Assembly: GCA_000151295.1 (NCBI GenBank)
Contig: GG745362.1
Location: 575,073 to 589,478 of the forward strand
Direction of reading: 5' to 3'
DNA from: Allomyces macrogynus ATCC 38327
Taxonomy: Eukaryota > Blastocladiomycota > Blastocladiomycetes > Blastocladiales > Blastocladiaceae
DNA: 14,406 nt
The notes under the pieces are model-generated. The model was not told the DNA's origin and ran no database searches. It saw only the letters and a program-made list of their open reading frames with translations. This document shows, piece by piece, positions 1-7,442 of this stretch; the stretch's first letter is position 1; the number at the start of each line of letters is the position of its first letter. The translations under genes were made by a program, and so were the position numbers.

Positions 1-10
1 AATCCATTCA

Positions 11-1402
11 TCATTTCCTTACCAAACTAGTTGTTGCACCGGCTCCTTCCTCCACGACGTTGGCACACGGCCAACCTTTGACCCACTCGCCGGCCAGCAC
101 AGTCTGTGCCTCGTGCTCGTGCCCTGGACTCGGCAGCGGCGGGTAGTACACGCCCACCTCATCCTTGGCCAAGCAATATGCGTATCCGAGCTTGAGCAGC
201 CGCCGCAGACTGATACGACGGTACACTACCTCGGGCACGTGTACGACATTGTTGAGCCGCACGCGTCCACCGGGTCCGGCACTGTTCAGCAACACGGTTC
301 CGCGGCCAATGATCGTCGATGGCATTACAATCGACTCGCGCTCGTGGTACCGCACGGTCAGCTGGATCGTCACGGGCACGACGGGCTCATAGTCGATAAA
401 GTCGTTGCTATCAAACGTCATGTGCAGGTGCTCGGCCGGATCGAGAATCCATCGGTTCGCGAGGGCCGGGAGCACGTCAGATACGGGTGCCGTCAACAAG
501 GGCTCGGCCTCGAGCGCGGGTTTGGCCGAGTCGGGTGGGCCCGCAGCTGCACCGGCGCCCGGGTTCTTGACGTCCATGAGCGCACGTTTCTGGAGGTCGG
601 TGAGCTTGACGACGGCATTGGAGCGGCGCGACAGTTCGCGTCGAGCAAAGGGCGCGAGTTCGCGGATCGGCAACAGGCGCAGGTACCGGTGGCACACCGT
701 GCGTTCGTCCATGGCGGTAAGCCGCACTGTGCGATTCTTCTGGTTGAAGTCGTCGTGGAACGCGTCCAAGTTGGAGACCGGGTCCTCGGGCTGGCCAGTT
801 CTGGCTGTCGGAGGAGCGTGGAGGCCGCCGAGCGTGGCCGATGTGTAGAGATGGCGCTGGTCGGCGATGCGTGCGTAATGCGCCGCGGCAGCGAGACCGG
901 CCTGCTCGCGCGCGTAGTTCCAGAGCTCGCGGCAATTGATGAGTTCGATGCGCTGCTTGATAAATCGATCCGGCAGTCGGTCCAAGCCCATGCAAGCGAC
1001 AATGAGGAGGGCAGCGAGCCATGTTTGTGCGGAAATCAGGGGATCTGGGAACGGCGCGTTATCGTTGATTAGGCCGTGGAGGATCTTGAGCTCGTCCGAA
1101 GCCATGGATTGGTGGTGGTGGTCGAGGTCAAACTTGGCCGCCGCTGGTGACGAGAGCAGGTGGCGGTCCACGGCGACAACGGCCCAGACACCGGCGAGCT
1201 GGAGCAGGGCGCGCACACGCGCCTCCCAGACGGCAAAGTGACCGTTGCGGAGCAGAGAAATCTTGGCGAGGGCATGCGCCTTTCTGAAGTGCGGGTCAGG
1301 GTCCTCGTAGGCGGTCCAGAACGCGGCGAGCCGTGGGTCGGCATAGAGCGCGGCGAGGTCGTCGTCGGCGCGGGTCGGTGCGTGCGGTTGCGGGATGCTC
1401 AT
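11..1402 (-). CDS. Copia Gag/protease-like protein, possibly a domesticated retroelement gene
   Basis: Intact 463-codon reading frame, ATG at 1400-1402, TGA at 11-13. The N-terminal half (about residues 45-200, starting near NGHFAVWEARVRALL) resembles the Gag domain of Ty1/Copia elements (UBN2-like). Residues 318 to about 420 resemble the Copia protease / TNT1-94-like beta-barrel: W-I-L-D near residues 318-321, then H-M, a G-R-G-T-V turn, an L-N-N-V-V-H-V-P strand and an L-x-x-L-x-x-L-G-Y segment. The retropepsin triad, normally D-S-G, reads D-P-A at residues 321-323, so protease activity is unlikely. There is no CCHC zinc knuckle between the two parts, and no integrase or RT follows before the stop. 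No LTR is visible beside it, although only 10 bp of downstream sequence is present. CpG content is high, unlike the decayed copies at 4784-8074. It is head to head with the kinase gene. I infer a host-adopted or diverged Gag-Pro gene. It could instead be a fragment of an unrelated Copia lineage that happens to be open. Confidence 0.72.
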   Translation of the reverse strand: MSIPQPHAPTRADDDLAALYADPRLAAFWTAYEDPDPHFRKAHALAKISLLRNGHFAVWEARVRALLQLAGVWAVVAVDRHLLSSPAAAKFDLDHHHQSMASDELKILHGLINDNAPFPDPLISAQTWLAALLIVACMGLDRLPDRFIKQRIELINCRELWNYAREQAGLAAAAHYARIADQRHLYTSATLGGLHAPPTARTGQPEDPVSNLDAFHDDFNQKNRTVRLTAMDERTVCHRYLRLLPIRELAPFARRELSRRSNAVVKLTDLQKRALMDVKNPGAGAAAGPPDSAKPALEAEPLLTAPVSDVLPALANRWILDPAEHLHMTFDSNDFIDYEPVVPVTIQLTVRYHERESIVMPSTIIGRGTVLLNSAGPGGRVRLNNVVHVPEVVYRRISLRRLLKLGYAYCLAKDEVGVYYPPLPSPGHEHEAQTVLAGEWVKGWPCANVVEEGAGATTSLVRK

Positions 1403-1807
1403 GGTGTTGCTGTCGCGTCGTGGAGCGTGCGGGCTCGGTCGTGCTTGGAATGTGACCTCTTGGCTGCTGATGGGCGTCGCCGCGAGGAGCGGCGTTGTGG
1501 CGTGGCGTGTGCTGCGCCCAGATCGAATATCTCACCGCATGGCCAGTGGTCGATGGTTTCGGCAGGACGGACACGTGTCTCCTGTGGGCACCGCGCGTGT
1601 TGCCCACCGCACTCGGCACGCTCGACCACTTCCATCATCGCCAGCCTCGACAACCCCGACCTCGACTTCACTCCTCCCCGTCCCGCTACGTCCCGCTCCT
1701 CCACTTTGGCCGTTGCCAACTGCCGGCAGCTCGCTCGACTGGCCTAGCGTGCCCGTCGCCGCCGCTCTCCGTGCTCGCCGACCGCCGTCGGCCGCCCATT
1801 TTCCACG
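1403..1807. promoter_or_regulatory. Shared upstream region of the head-to-head gene pair
   Basis: This 405-bp CpG-rich stretch lies between the start codons of the minus-strand Gag/protease-like gene and the plus-strand kinase gene, so it must carry both promoters. No convincing TATA box is visible. A pyrimidine-rich run at roughly 1616-1700, upstream of the kinase ATG, resembles the CT-rich stretches found upstream of many fungal start codons. The open frames that cross this region show no recognisable domain. An unseen 5' exon of the kinase gene cannot be excluded. Confidence 0.4.
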
Positions 1808-4190
1808 ATGCCGCCGGCAACCAAGCTCTCGCCGCGCGCCACGGCAGACGTCCTCGATGGCTACTTCAAGGAGCTGCTCACCTACGCCAAGCACGTCCTC
1901 GAGCACCGCCCGGGCGAGGTTGTGGCCATGAAGTCGGTGCCTTTTTTCCGCGGACCGCTCGCTGTTCGGGCCACGACGACCAGCAATTTGACCACCGCCC
2001 TTTCACCACCAGGTCGCTCTCGTCCTCGTCGTGGCGCAAGGAACACTGGCAGAAAATCATCCAAGACGGCCGCGCGCGCGGCATTGCCCACCTGCCCAAT
2101 GCTTCGTCGATTGACCAGTGGTTTGAGCAGTTCCGCGAATACAAGCGCAAGCTCAAGTCCAAGAACGTGCCCGTCGCCAATTACCGCCGCGCCTCGGCCC
2201 CGCTGCCAGATTTCGACAAGGATTTTGAGGCCGCGCTGTGCGCACATCAGACGGCGCTCGCCGAGTCGGACGACGACGAGTACCGCAACACCGACGACGA
2301 CGTGGGGCTCTCCGACGAGGACGCGAGCGGGTCCGATAAGGAGGCCGAGTTGCGCACCGCCGACCATGCATCCACCGTGCCCGCGCAGCCCGCACCGCGT
2401 GGGCCCATGACGCGGTCACGCACGCGCCGCACGGGTACGCGCAAATCGCCCATGGTCACAGTTTACAGCATCTGCTCGTGATGCTGACGCCTCTCTCCAC
2501 AGTCGTTCCGCCGCCGCAGTACCCCAACGCTGCAGGACCGCCACGCGCCGCCGAGGCCGCTGTCGAAACGCTCAATTCGAGCATGAACTCGATGCGCGTG
2601 CGGTCCGACCCGAACAAGCACGCGCAGCGGCAGCCGCAGCATCGCGCCTTTCAGCCGCCGCCCCCGCAACCGCAACATCCCCAGCAACGGCATGTACCCC
2701 GCGTCGCTCCCGTTCATGGTGAACAGCTCTACAAGCAGCAAATGGCGCAGGCGAGGCAGCAGCAGATGCAAGCGCAGCCGCAGTCGAGGAGTGACGCGCG
2801 CGTCCCGGCCATGTCCACCGACGTGCAGCTGCTGCGCTTGATCGCTGCGGGTGGGCAGGCCACCGTGTTCCTCGCGCGGCTCCCGCTCGACAGCAGGTCC
2901 CTCGTCGTCGTCAAGGTCTTTTACTGCAAGCCGTCGCCGCACGAGCTGGCAGGCATGCGGTACGTTTGGCTGCTACTCGGCACGTCGTATGCCGCAAGTC
3001 TCATGACTGACATGTGCGGTACCGGGTAGCGCCATGTCCATGACCACTTTCACGATTCGGCTCATTGGCGAGACGCAAATCTCGCGCGACGCGCTCATGC
3101 CCTTTACCGATCAGATGCGGCAGCACGACGTCGACATCAATGCCTTCAAGTTTGACGAAAACATCTGCGTGACCGGGTGGTGCTACGAGCGGCTGCAGGG
3201 TGACCTTGAGGCGGCCATTCTCGACCGCAAGCGGCCCATGAACAACACCATGAAGCTGCTCGTCGGCCTCCAGATTGCCTACTTTTTGCATGGCGTGCAC
3301 ACGGCCGGCTTCATTTTTCGGGTACTTTGACGCTGTATTTGGTTGTTGGTGCGGACTGAAGAGTTGTTGACAGGATTTGCCCTCCCGTCTAGGATTTGAA
3401 GCCATCAAATGTGCTTGTCAACAAGGACTTGCATGGCGCCGACATCAACGTGACGATTCAGTACTTTGTACGCCATTTTGGTCGTTTTCGTCCTTCCCGC
3501 GCTCCTCGCTCACCGATCCCACCGCTGCGTTTCGGTCATCTAGTTGGAGCACGAGCCTGTCATCAAAGTCACCGACTTCGGTCTCGTCACACGCGAGCGC
3601 GCGAGCAAAAAGACGCGCGCCGCGGGCACGGTCGGATACATGCCAGCAGGTACAGTCACACTATCGCACTCGCATTATTGACTCGTCGATCGCGCAACTG
3701 ATCCCCGCTTCTCATCCGAACACCAGTGCAAATGAACAGCGAGTCGTACGACAAGACGGTCGACCTGACGGCGTATGGCATCACGCTCGCCGAGATCCTG
3801 ACCAACGACCTCATGTACGACGTGTCGGAGCCTGACTCGGAGATTGAAGAGGAGTTCCGGTCCCTCCGCGTCGTGGAACGCGTCAGCAGTCGGTTTGCGC
3901 GGCACAAAGGGTACATTCCATCGGCGCTGCAATCGCTGATTTTGAACGCTGTCGCGGGTCACATCGGCTCGATCCAGCAGTTTATCGAGTACCTCGAAGG
4001 CATGCTCAAGGCGATTGCGTTTGGGCACGACGTGGCCAAGTCGGGGTTGAGCTTGATGTCTGAGGATGCAGGGACGCCAGCGCGTGCGATCGCGCCAGCA
4101 ACAAGTCAACCACCACAGGCTGGGCGGCCGCGGCATGCACAGGCGGCGCGGGCTGGGATGGCGATGGGGTACACGGGTGGAGCGTATTGA
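1808..4190 (+). CDS. Protein kinase domain protein, seven exons
   Basis: Spliced model: 1808-1932 (or 1936), 2013 (or 2041)-2434, 2503-2959, 3030-3321, 3393-3467, 3544-3649, 3727-4190; TGA at 4188-4190. Both first-intron choices keep frame and give 646 or 638 residues. The N-terminal third is unrecognised: a helical start, an acidic D/E/S stretch, then a Pro/Gln-rich low-complexity segment in exon 3. The kinase domain begins near 2830 with a glycine-loop variant (I-A-A-G-G-Q-A-T-V-F) and the ATP-binding Lys at 2913-2915. The catalytic loop F-R-D-L-K-P-S-N is rebuilt exactly across intron 4, and D-F-G is at 3574-3582. The usual A-P-E motif reads P-A-V across intron 6. A D-x-x-A-Y-G-I helix follows, so the fold is complete. 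It likely phosphorylates Ser/Thr (R-D-L-K-P-S-N type); the subfamily is not identifiable. HRD His is Phe, which is tolerated in some active kinases. The start codon is the first ATG of the open exon 1 and is not proven. Confidence 0.85.
1933..2012 (+). other. Intron 1 of the kinase gene (boundaries uncertain)
   Basis: The reading frame must change between the 1808 frame and the frame open from about 2013 to 2434. A good acceptor lies at 2011-2012, with a TTTGACC branch-like site about 20 bp upstream. It is frame-compatible only with a weak donor at 1933 (GTCGGT). The alternative is donor 1937 (GTGCCT) with acceptor 2039-2040. Both keep frame. This is the only intron in the gene without a GTAC donor. 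Confidence 0.5.
2435..2502 (+). other. Intron 2 of the kinase gene
   Basis: 68 bp, donor GTACGC, branch-like GCTGACG, acceptor CTCCACAG. It joins the acidic region to the Pro/Gln-rich region in frame and bypasses the stop at 2479-2481. Confidence 0.75.
2960..3029 (+). other. Intron 3 of the kinase gene
   Basis: 70 bp, donor GTACGT, branch-like GACTGAC, acceptor TAG. It restores frame between the ATP-binding Lys region and the next beta strand of the kinase N-lobe. Confidence 0.8.
3322..3392 (+). other. Intron 4 of the kinase gene
   Basis: 71 bp, donor GTACTT, acceptor GTCTAG. It splits the catalytic loop. The upstream exon ends in F-R and the downstream exon starts D-L-K-P-S-N, so the boundary is set by the conserved motif. 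Confidence 0.9.
3468..3543 (+). other. Intron 5 of the kinase gene
   Basis: 76 bp, donor GTACGC, acceptor CATCTAG. Phase 0. The next exon carries the D-F-G motif. A second GTAC donor 7 bp upstream (3461) would break the frame. Confidence 0.8.
3650..3726 (+). other. Intron 6 of the kinase gene
   Basis: 77 bp, donor GTACAG, branch-like AACTGAT, acceptor CACCAG. It joins G-T-V-G-Y-M-P-A to the following helix in frame. The codon formed across the junction is Val where most kinases have the Glu of A-P-E. Confidence 0.75.
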
Positions 4191-4783
4191 TGTTCTTGTA
4201 GTCGATAAATGCTGATCAAGAAGTCAATGCTGGACGGTTGGAAGAAATTCTTCTGCCAAAACATCTTTCAGTGATTCAAAAAGCAAAACTGACTGGGCAC
4301 TTGTCGTCTGGAGGCCGCAAGTTTGCATTTGACCATGGGAGGCTCTTTGGGTGGTGCCAGCCTGAGTATTGTAGTTTCCGACTCAAAAATGTCCTTTCAG
4401 ACCATGATCCGAACAGGACGATCCAAACGTGGCAGCTATGTTGGAGATCAGACCTGTGATTTTGGATCCAAATCACAAAACTCCAGCCACATCCAGCTCT
4501 TTCCAACCACTTGGCCCAAGATCAAGGTGTACTTGCCCTGAAAACCTGGAAATCTGAGGCCCGAAACCTGGATAACCTAACCCAGGGCAGCCAATTTATG
4601 ATTTGCATCTGATATCACAGATCCGAGTGTGCCAGCAACCAATACCTCAGACCAAGATAAACCCATGATAACAGTCCAATGACAGTTTGCTCAGAAACCA
4701 CAAAAATAATGGGTGGTCCAATGGCCACAAGTATGAGCTGTCTGCAAGAGAACCTGTGCTGATTACTGACTACAGCAATTGGA
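4191..4783. other. CpG-poor spacer, no gene supported
   Basis: This is the 3' flank of the kinase gene up to the first retroelement. No open frame shows a domain; those present are short and lie in low-CpG sequence. CpG is scarce (about ten in nearly 600 bp), in contrast to the flanking gene, which suggests decayed repeat sequence mixed with the 3' UTR. The words AAACCTGGA (near 4541 and 4565) repeat. There is an inverted repeat at 4455-4477. No TE ends were recognised. Confidence 0.4.
4455..4477. repeat. Short inverted repeat around a BamHI-type hexamer
   Basis: Perfect 8-bp arms TGTGATTT and AAATCACA flank the 7-bp centre TGGATCC. Could be a hairpin or a palindromic protein site; no function is implied by context. 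Confidence 0.45.
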
Positions 4784-4936
4784 TTTCACAAGGCTGAGAA
4801 CTCTGCACTTTGACAGTGGTGGCAACCATAACCTAGGTTGCCACCATCATTTACACAAGAATCCAACTTGAACAGCTCCAACAAGGAAATGAAGAAGGAA
4901 AACAGCAAAGAAAGACACAAATGCAAGTGTGAACAT
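4784..4936 (-). repeat. 3' LTR of E0 (inverted, decayed)
   Basis: Matches the other three LTRs of this family in reverse complement, including the GGTGGCAACC/GGTTGCCACC hairpin at 4818-4845. It is shorter than the others (about 153 bp) because of an internal loss between the hairpin side and the end near 4784, and the loss of the first bases and the purine tract near 4936. Confidence 0.75.
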
Positions 4937-4948
4937 GGTGAGTGTTCC

Positions 4949-6003
4949 CTACACATGTGAGGCATGCACTTCCACAAGACCAATCATGTTGCAAAGCTTG
5001 TGGAATGCAGGAGCTGCAAGCAGCTTGGTCAAAATGGTGGCAATCTGGTTCTCCATGTCCACACACTGCAGCAGGTCAATTGTCTTCTTGGCAACTTGGT
5101 CCTGCAACCAGTGCATGTGGATCTTGACATGTTTTGACAAGAGCAGTGCATCCTTGGCAACATGCTCTGCCAACTTGTTGTCCTCCATGAGAGGTGTCAG
5201 TCCATCCTGTATGTACCTGAGCTCCTCCAGCAGTGCTGTCTTGATGTTGAGCTGCAGCAGCTGGACCTTGAGGTAAGCAATGAGCATCAGGATCAGACAC
5301 TGCATGTCAATTGACACTATAAGTGCAAACGTGTCCATGTAATGCACACCCAGGATGGCCATACATCCCTTGGCAACAAGTTGCAACTTGGCATGCAAAG
5401 GCTTTCCATCTGCTCCAAGTTTCCACTTGAAGGTCCAACTGGAGGACATCACTCTGTCACCTGGGTGGCAGTTGATGAGTACCCATGTCCCATTCTCGAC
5501 AAGTGAGTTGTACTCATCAAGTATTGGTGCCCACTAGTCCAGGTGTGTGAGTGCTTCCTTGACCATCTTGGGTTCCCAAACTGCATCCTTTATGCCAACT
5601 TGAGTTGCTGCAATGCATGCAAGCACTATACTTGCTGACTCAACAGACTTGCTGAGATCCAAGTCCAGGTGTGCACAGAGAAACAGAGTCAGCAAATCAA
5701 GATTGACAATTCTGGACAGGGTCAAGCCTGAGTCAATGCCAGGCCAACTAGGAAACAAACAAGAGTGGCCAATGCATCAGTGCAATCACTATCCAAGCAA
5801 AACGCATGCCATTTCTCAACTGCGTCAGCAGCACATTCATCACCTCTTTTAGGTTCAGGATTCACCTCCCCCATGTTGGGTGTGCTGCAGACACAGGCAA
5901 CAGCATTGGGATCAAAATGGCAAGCGACCTCAAGCTGCAGGCTGCACAAATGGCATGACTGCTGTGCAACAGGCACTTGAGCATCAGGTCCAAGAGCACC
6001 AAC
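4949..6003 (-). pseudogene. E0 pol remnant: linker, RT start, RNase H end
   Basis: On the minus strand from 6003 the sequence matches the E3 linker between integrase and RT. Next comes an in-frame TAG (5534-5536 on the plus strand), at the same site as in E3. The start of RT (S-S-W-x-F-K-W-K-L through I-K-T-A) follows. About 950 bp encoding the YVDD palm and the first part of RNase H are missing, with the junction near 5230. The C-terminal RNase H segment then continues to a stop at 4949-4951. Substitutions against E3 are of the CpG kind: Arg to Gln or Cys, Thr to Met, Pro to Leu, Ala to Val. It is non-functional. Confidence 0.85.
5999..6003. repeat. Left target-site duplication of the 6004-6930 insertion
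   Basis: CCAAC, repeated at 6931-6935. The uninterrupted site in E3 (around 12673-12690, opposite strand) has a single GTTGG. Confidence 0.85.
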
Positions 6004-6145
6004 TGATGTGAAGCAGAGCTACCCATATGGCTCCTTTGCATACCCATTGTTGTTGTTGTTGATTCCCGTTTGTCATTCCATGTATATAAACGCCCAAACG
6101 TACCTCTGGGTATGACAGGCTCGTTCTACACTGAACACCATATCA
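6004..6145 (+). repeat. LTR-S, 142 bp, complete
   Basis: Starts TGATGTGAAG and ends ACCATATCA (TG...CA). It is nearly identical to the solo copy at 13322-13462, apart from a longer TTG microsatellite near 6047-6060 and scattered transitions. It carries a TATA box and is followed by leader and gag, as a 5' LTR would be. Confidence 0.85.
6083..6090 (+). promoter_or_regulatory. TATA box in LTR-S
   Basis: TATATAAA, conserved at the same place in the solo LTR-S (13400-13407). It is the likely core promoter element of this family's LTR. No comparable TATA is seen in the Copia LTRs. Confidence 0.6.
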
Positions 6146-6148
6146 TTT

Positions 6149-6162
6149 TGGTAGTGTCTGTC
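6149..6162 (+). other. Possible primer-binding site after LTR-S
   Basis: TGGTAGTGTCTGTC begins three bases after the LTR end. A TGG start is what pairing to a tRNA 3'-CCA end requires. The tRNA is not identified, and CpG decay may have altered the site. Confidence 0.35.
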
Positions 6163-6328
6163 TGTGATGACTCCTTGCACATGGCCGCTCAGTCCGCACC
6201 TCAAAGCCTTCACAGCTCCACCACCTTCGCTACACCTATGCGCTTTCCTCTGCATCCACGACGAATCTCTTGCCTTCAGAGCACATTCTCTCTTGATACT
6301 CAATTTGCACACGTACCCCAACACAACA

Positions 6329-6881
6329 ATGCCGCCCAAGGCTTCTTCTTCCTCCCAACAATTTCTCGTTCTTGTGCCACGTTACGCAGGCACAACCGTC
6401 TCTGGATACAATGCGTTCATTGATGAACGCTCTGGCACAACTGCCACTACCTCAATTTTGTCGGTCCAACTCAATGCCACCAACAATACCCATGTCGCAT
6501 TTGTCAATAATGCTGTCAAGGAAAAGAACTATTATTGGCAAGTCTCGCATGATGGAACGCTCACCAAGCCACACAAATCCATTGCAAATGTGGCAGTGCA
6601 GTCTATCTGGATAAGCATGGGTGCCACTGCCTCTCGTGTTGCTGCTGAAGGTGCTGCAGCTGCTGTTACCAGTCAAGATCACTCAATCTCGGTCCAATGG
6701 GCCATGGACAAGCTGATGTTTGATGGCTCTCGTGACATTGGTGCTCTGGACACATTCCAGCTCAAGCTTGAACTCTACCTTGACAGTTGTGGCTGGTCTG
6801 AACAAGACAAGATCTGATTTGTTATTGGCCAGCTTTCTGGTGAGGCGATTGCATTTTGGCGGTGCATGGCACAACCTATTC
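6329..6881 (+). pseudogene. Gag fragment, probably Ty3/Gypsy-type
   Basis: ATG at 6329-6331 opens a frame to a TGA at 6815-6817. The same frame continues with recognisable Gag sequence (F-V-I-G-Q-L-S-G-E-A) until it is cut at the inverted LTR end at 6882. The segment from about 6755 (F-Q-L-K-L-E-L-Y-L) on fits the Retrotrans_gag pattern: an aromatic/hydrophobic helix, then a D-K-I, then F-V-x-x-L-S-G-E-A and a Trp. The TGA could derive from a CGA Arg codon by a CpG transition. The rest of gag and all of pol are absent. It is unrelated to the Copia gag at 7443 and 9643. Confidence 0.6.
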
Positions 6882-6930
6882 CAACAATGGGTATGCAAAG
6901 GAGCCATATGGGTAGCTCTGCTTCACATCA
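6882..6930 (-). repeat. Inverted partial LTR-S, right terminal inverted repeat
   Basis: Exact reverse complement of 6004-6052. It ends precisely at the LTR terminus and starts in the CAA/TTG microsatellite. Gag sequence just before it ends in TTCCAAC, sharing a few bases with the repeat, which suggests a microhomology-guided template switch. Confidence 0.9.
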
Positions 6931-6935
6931 CCAAC
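6931..6935. repeat. Right target-site duplication of the 6004-6930 insertion
   Basis: CCAAC, matching 5999-6003. E0 sequence resumes here. Confidence 0.85.
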
Positions 6936-6954
6936 ACCCCCAACATCCACTTCT

Positions 6955-7141
6955 TGTCAAAGTGTTCAGCTCACGTTTGTGTTTCTTGTTTGTTGTCTTC
7001 CTTCATTGTTTCCTTGTTGGAGCTGTTTGAGTTGGATTCTTTTGTAAAAGATGGTGGCAACCTAGGTTATGGTTGCTGCCACCACCAAAGTGCAGAGTGC
7101 ACACACCAAATGCATTCCTTCTCCTGCTTAACCTTGCAAAA
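6955..7141 (+). repeat. 5' LTR of E1
   Basis: 187 bp, TGTCAAAGTGTTC at the start, CCTTGCAAAA at the end, directly followed by the primer-binding site. The internal hairpin at 7053-7083 carries a 3-bp insertion in one arm. Confidence 0.8.
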
Positions 7142-7160
7142 GGTTATGAGCCCTGAGCGC
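7142..7160 (+). other. Primer-binding site of E1 (half-tRNA-iMet type)
   Basis: GGTTATGAGCCCTGAGCGC directly abuts the LTR. Its complement contains the CAU anticodon in a GGGCTCATAACC context, which is the anticodon arm of initiator Met tRNA. Drosophila copia is known to prime from an internal cleavage product of this tRNA. A small hairpin GAGCGC...GCGCTC follows. It is identical in E3. Confidence 0.75.
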
Positions 7161-7442
7161 ATCCCAAGCGCTCATGGACCAAACGAATGCTGCTGATATC
7201 CTTGTCGTGGACCTGCTGCTGCTGTGCTCGCCGATTTCAGCGAGAAACGGACCAATTTGACTGACTGACCGATGGGGGCCATGCTGGACCAATCCATTCC
7301 CACGATGACAATGATGATGACTGAAACTCGAACCACCACTACTCAAAACGTGCTGCATCTGCTCAGGACAGCACAATGCCATTTTATTTGACTTGATTTC
7401 AACGTTTTTTGCCAACATTCGACCTGTGCCATAACCATCACC

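Larger units (their letters stand above)
6004..6930 (+). mobile_element. LTR-S/gag insertion with inverted outer ends (927 bp)
   Basis: Contains a full LTR-S (6004-6145), a leader, a Ty3/Gypsy-like gag fragment and a right end that is an inverted copy of the first 49 bp of LTR-S. Both ends therefore read TGATGTGAAGCAG inward, giving 49-bp perfect terminal inverted repeats. It is flanked by CCAAC on both sides. It encodes no transposase, RT or integrase, so it would have to be mobilised by an integrase acting on two identical U3 ends. I infer an aberrant reverse-transcription product that was inserted as a unit. Confidence 0.8.
4784..6954 (-). mobile_element. Copia element E0, oldest copy, 3' portion, minus orientation
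   Basis: Read on the minus strand, it runs from the integrase-to-RT linker through a shortened pol to the 3' LTR at 4784. It aligns to E3 from about 12660 onward. It is interrupted at 6004-6930 by the LTR-S/gag insertion, and its sequence resumes at 6931-6954 where the plus-strand LTR of E1 begins. CpG is nearly absent (about five in the 1220 bp from 4784 to 6003). The outer flank 5 bp at 4779-4783 (TTGGA) is the candidate target duplication; its partner would lie beyond the window. Confidence 0.85.

Noticed and set aside
113..1072. 319-codon plus-strand open frame opposite the Gag/protease-like gene
   Set aside because: Its translation shows no domain, and it lies antisense to a frame with recognisable Gag and beta-barrel features. 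High GC makes long shadow frames common here.
1495..2481. A single 328-codon plus-strand gene starting near 1495
   Set aside because: Only the part from about 2013 to 2434 is credible as kinase exon 2. The upstream part covers the promoter region and exon 1 in another frame.
4238..4541. Short open frames in the spacer downstream of the kinase
   Set aside because: Each is under 80 codons, they overlap in several frames, and none has a domain or intron signals.
6004..6930. A classical TIR DNA transposon or MITE
   Set aside because: The terminal repeats are LTR ends of a family seen as a solo LTR elsewhere, the interior is retroviral-type gag, and there is no transposase.
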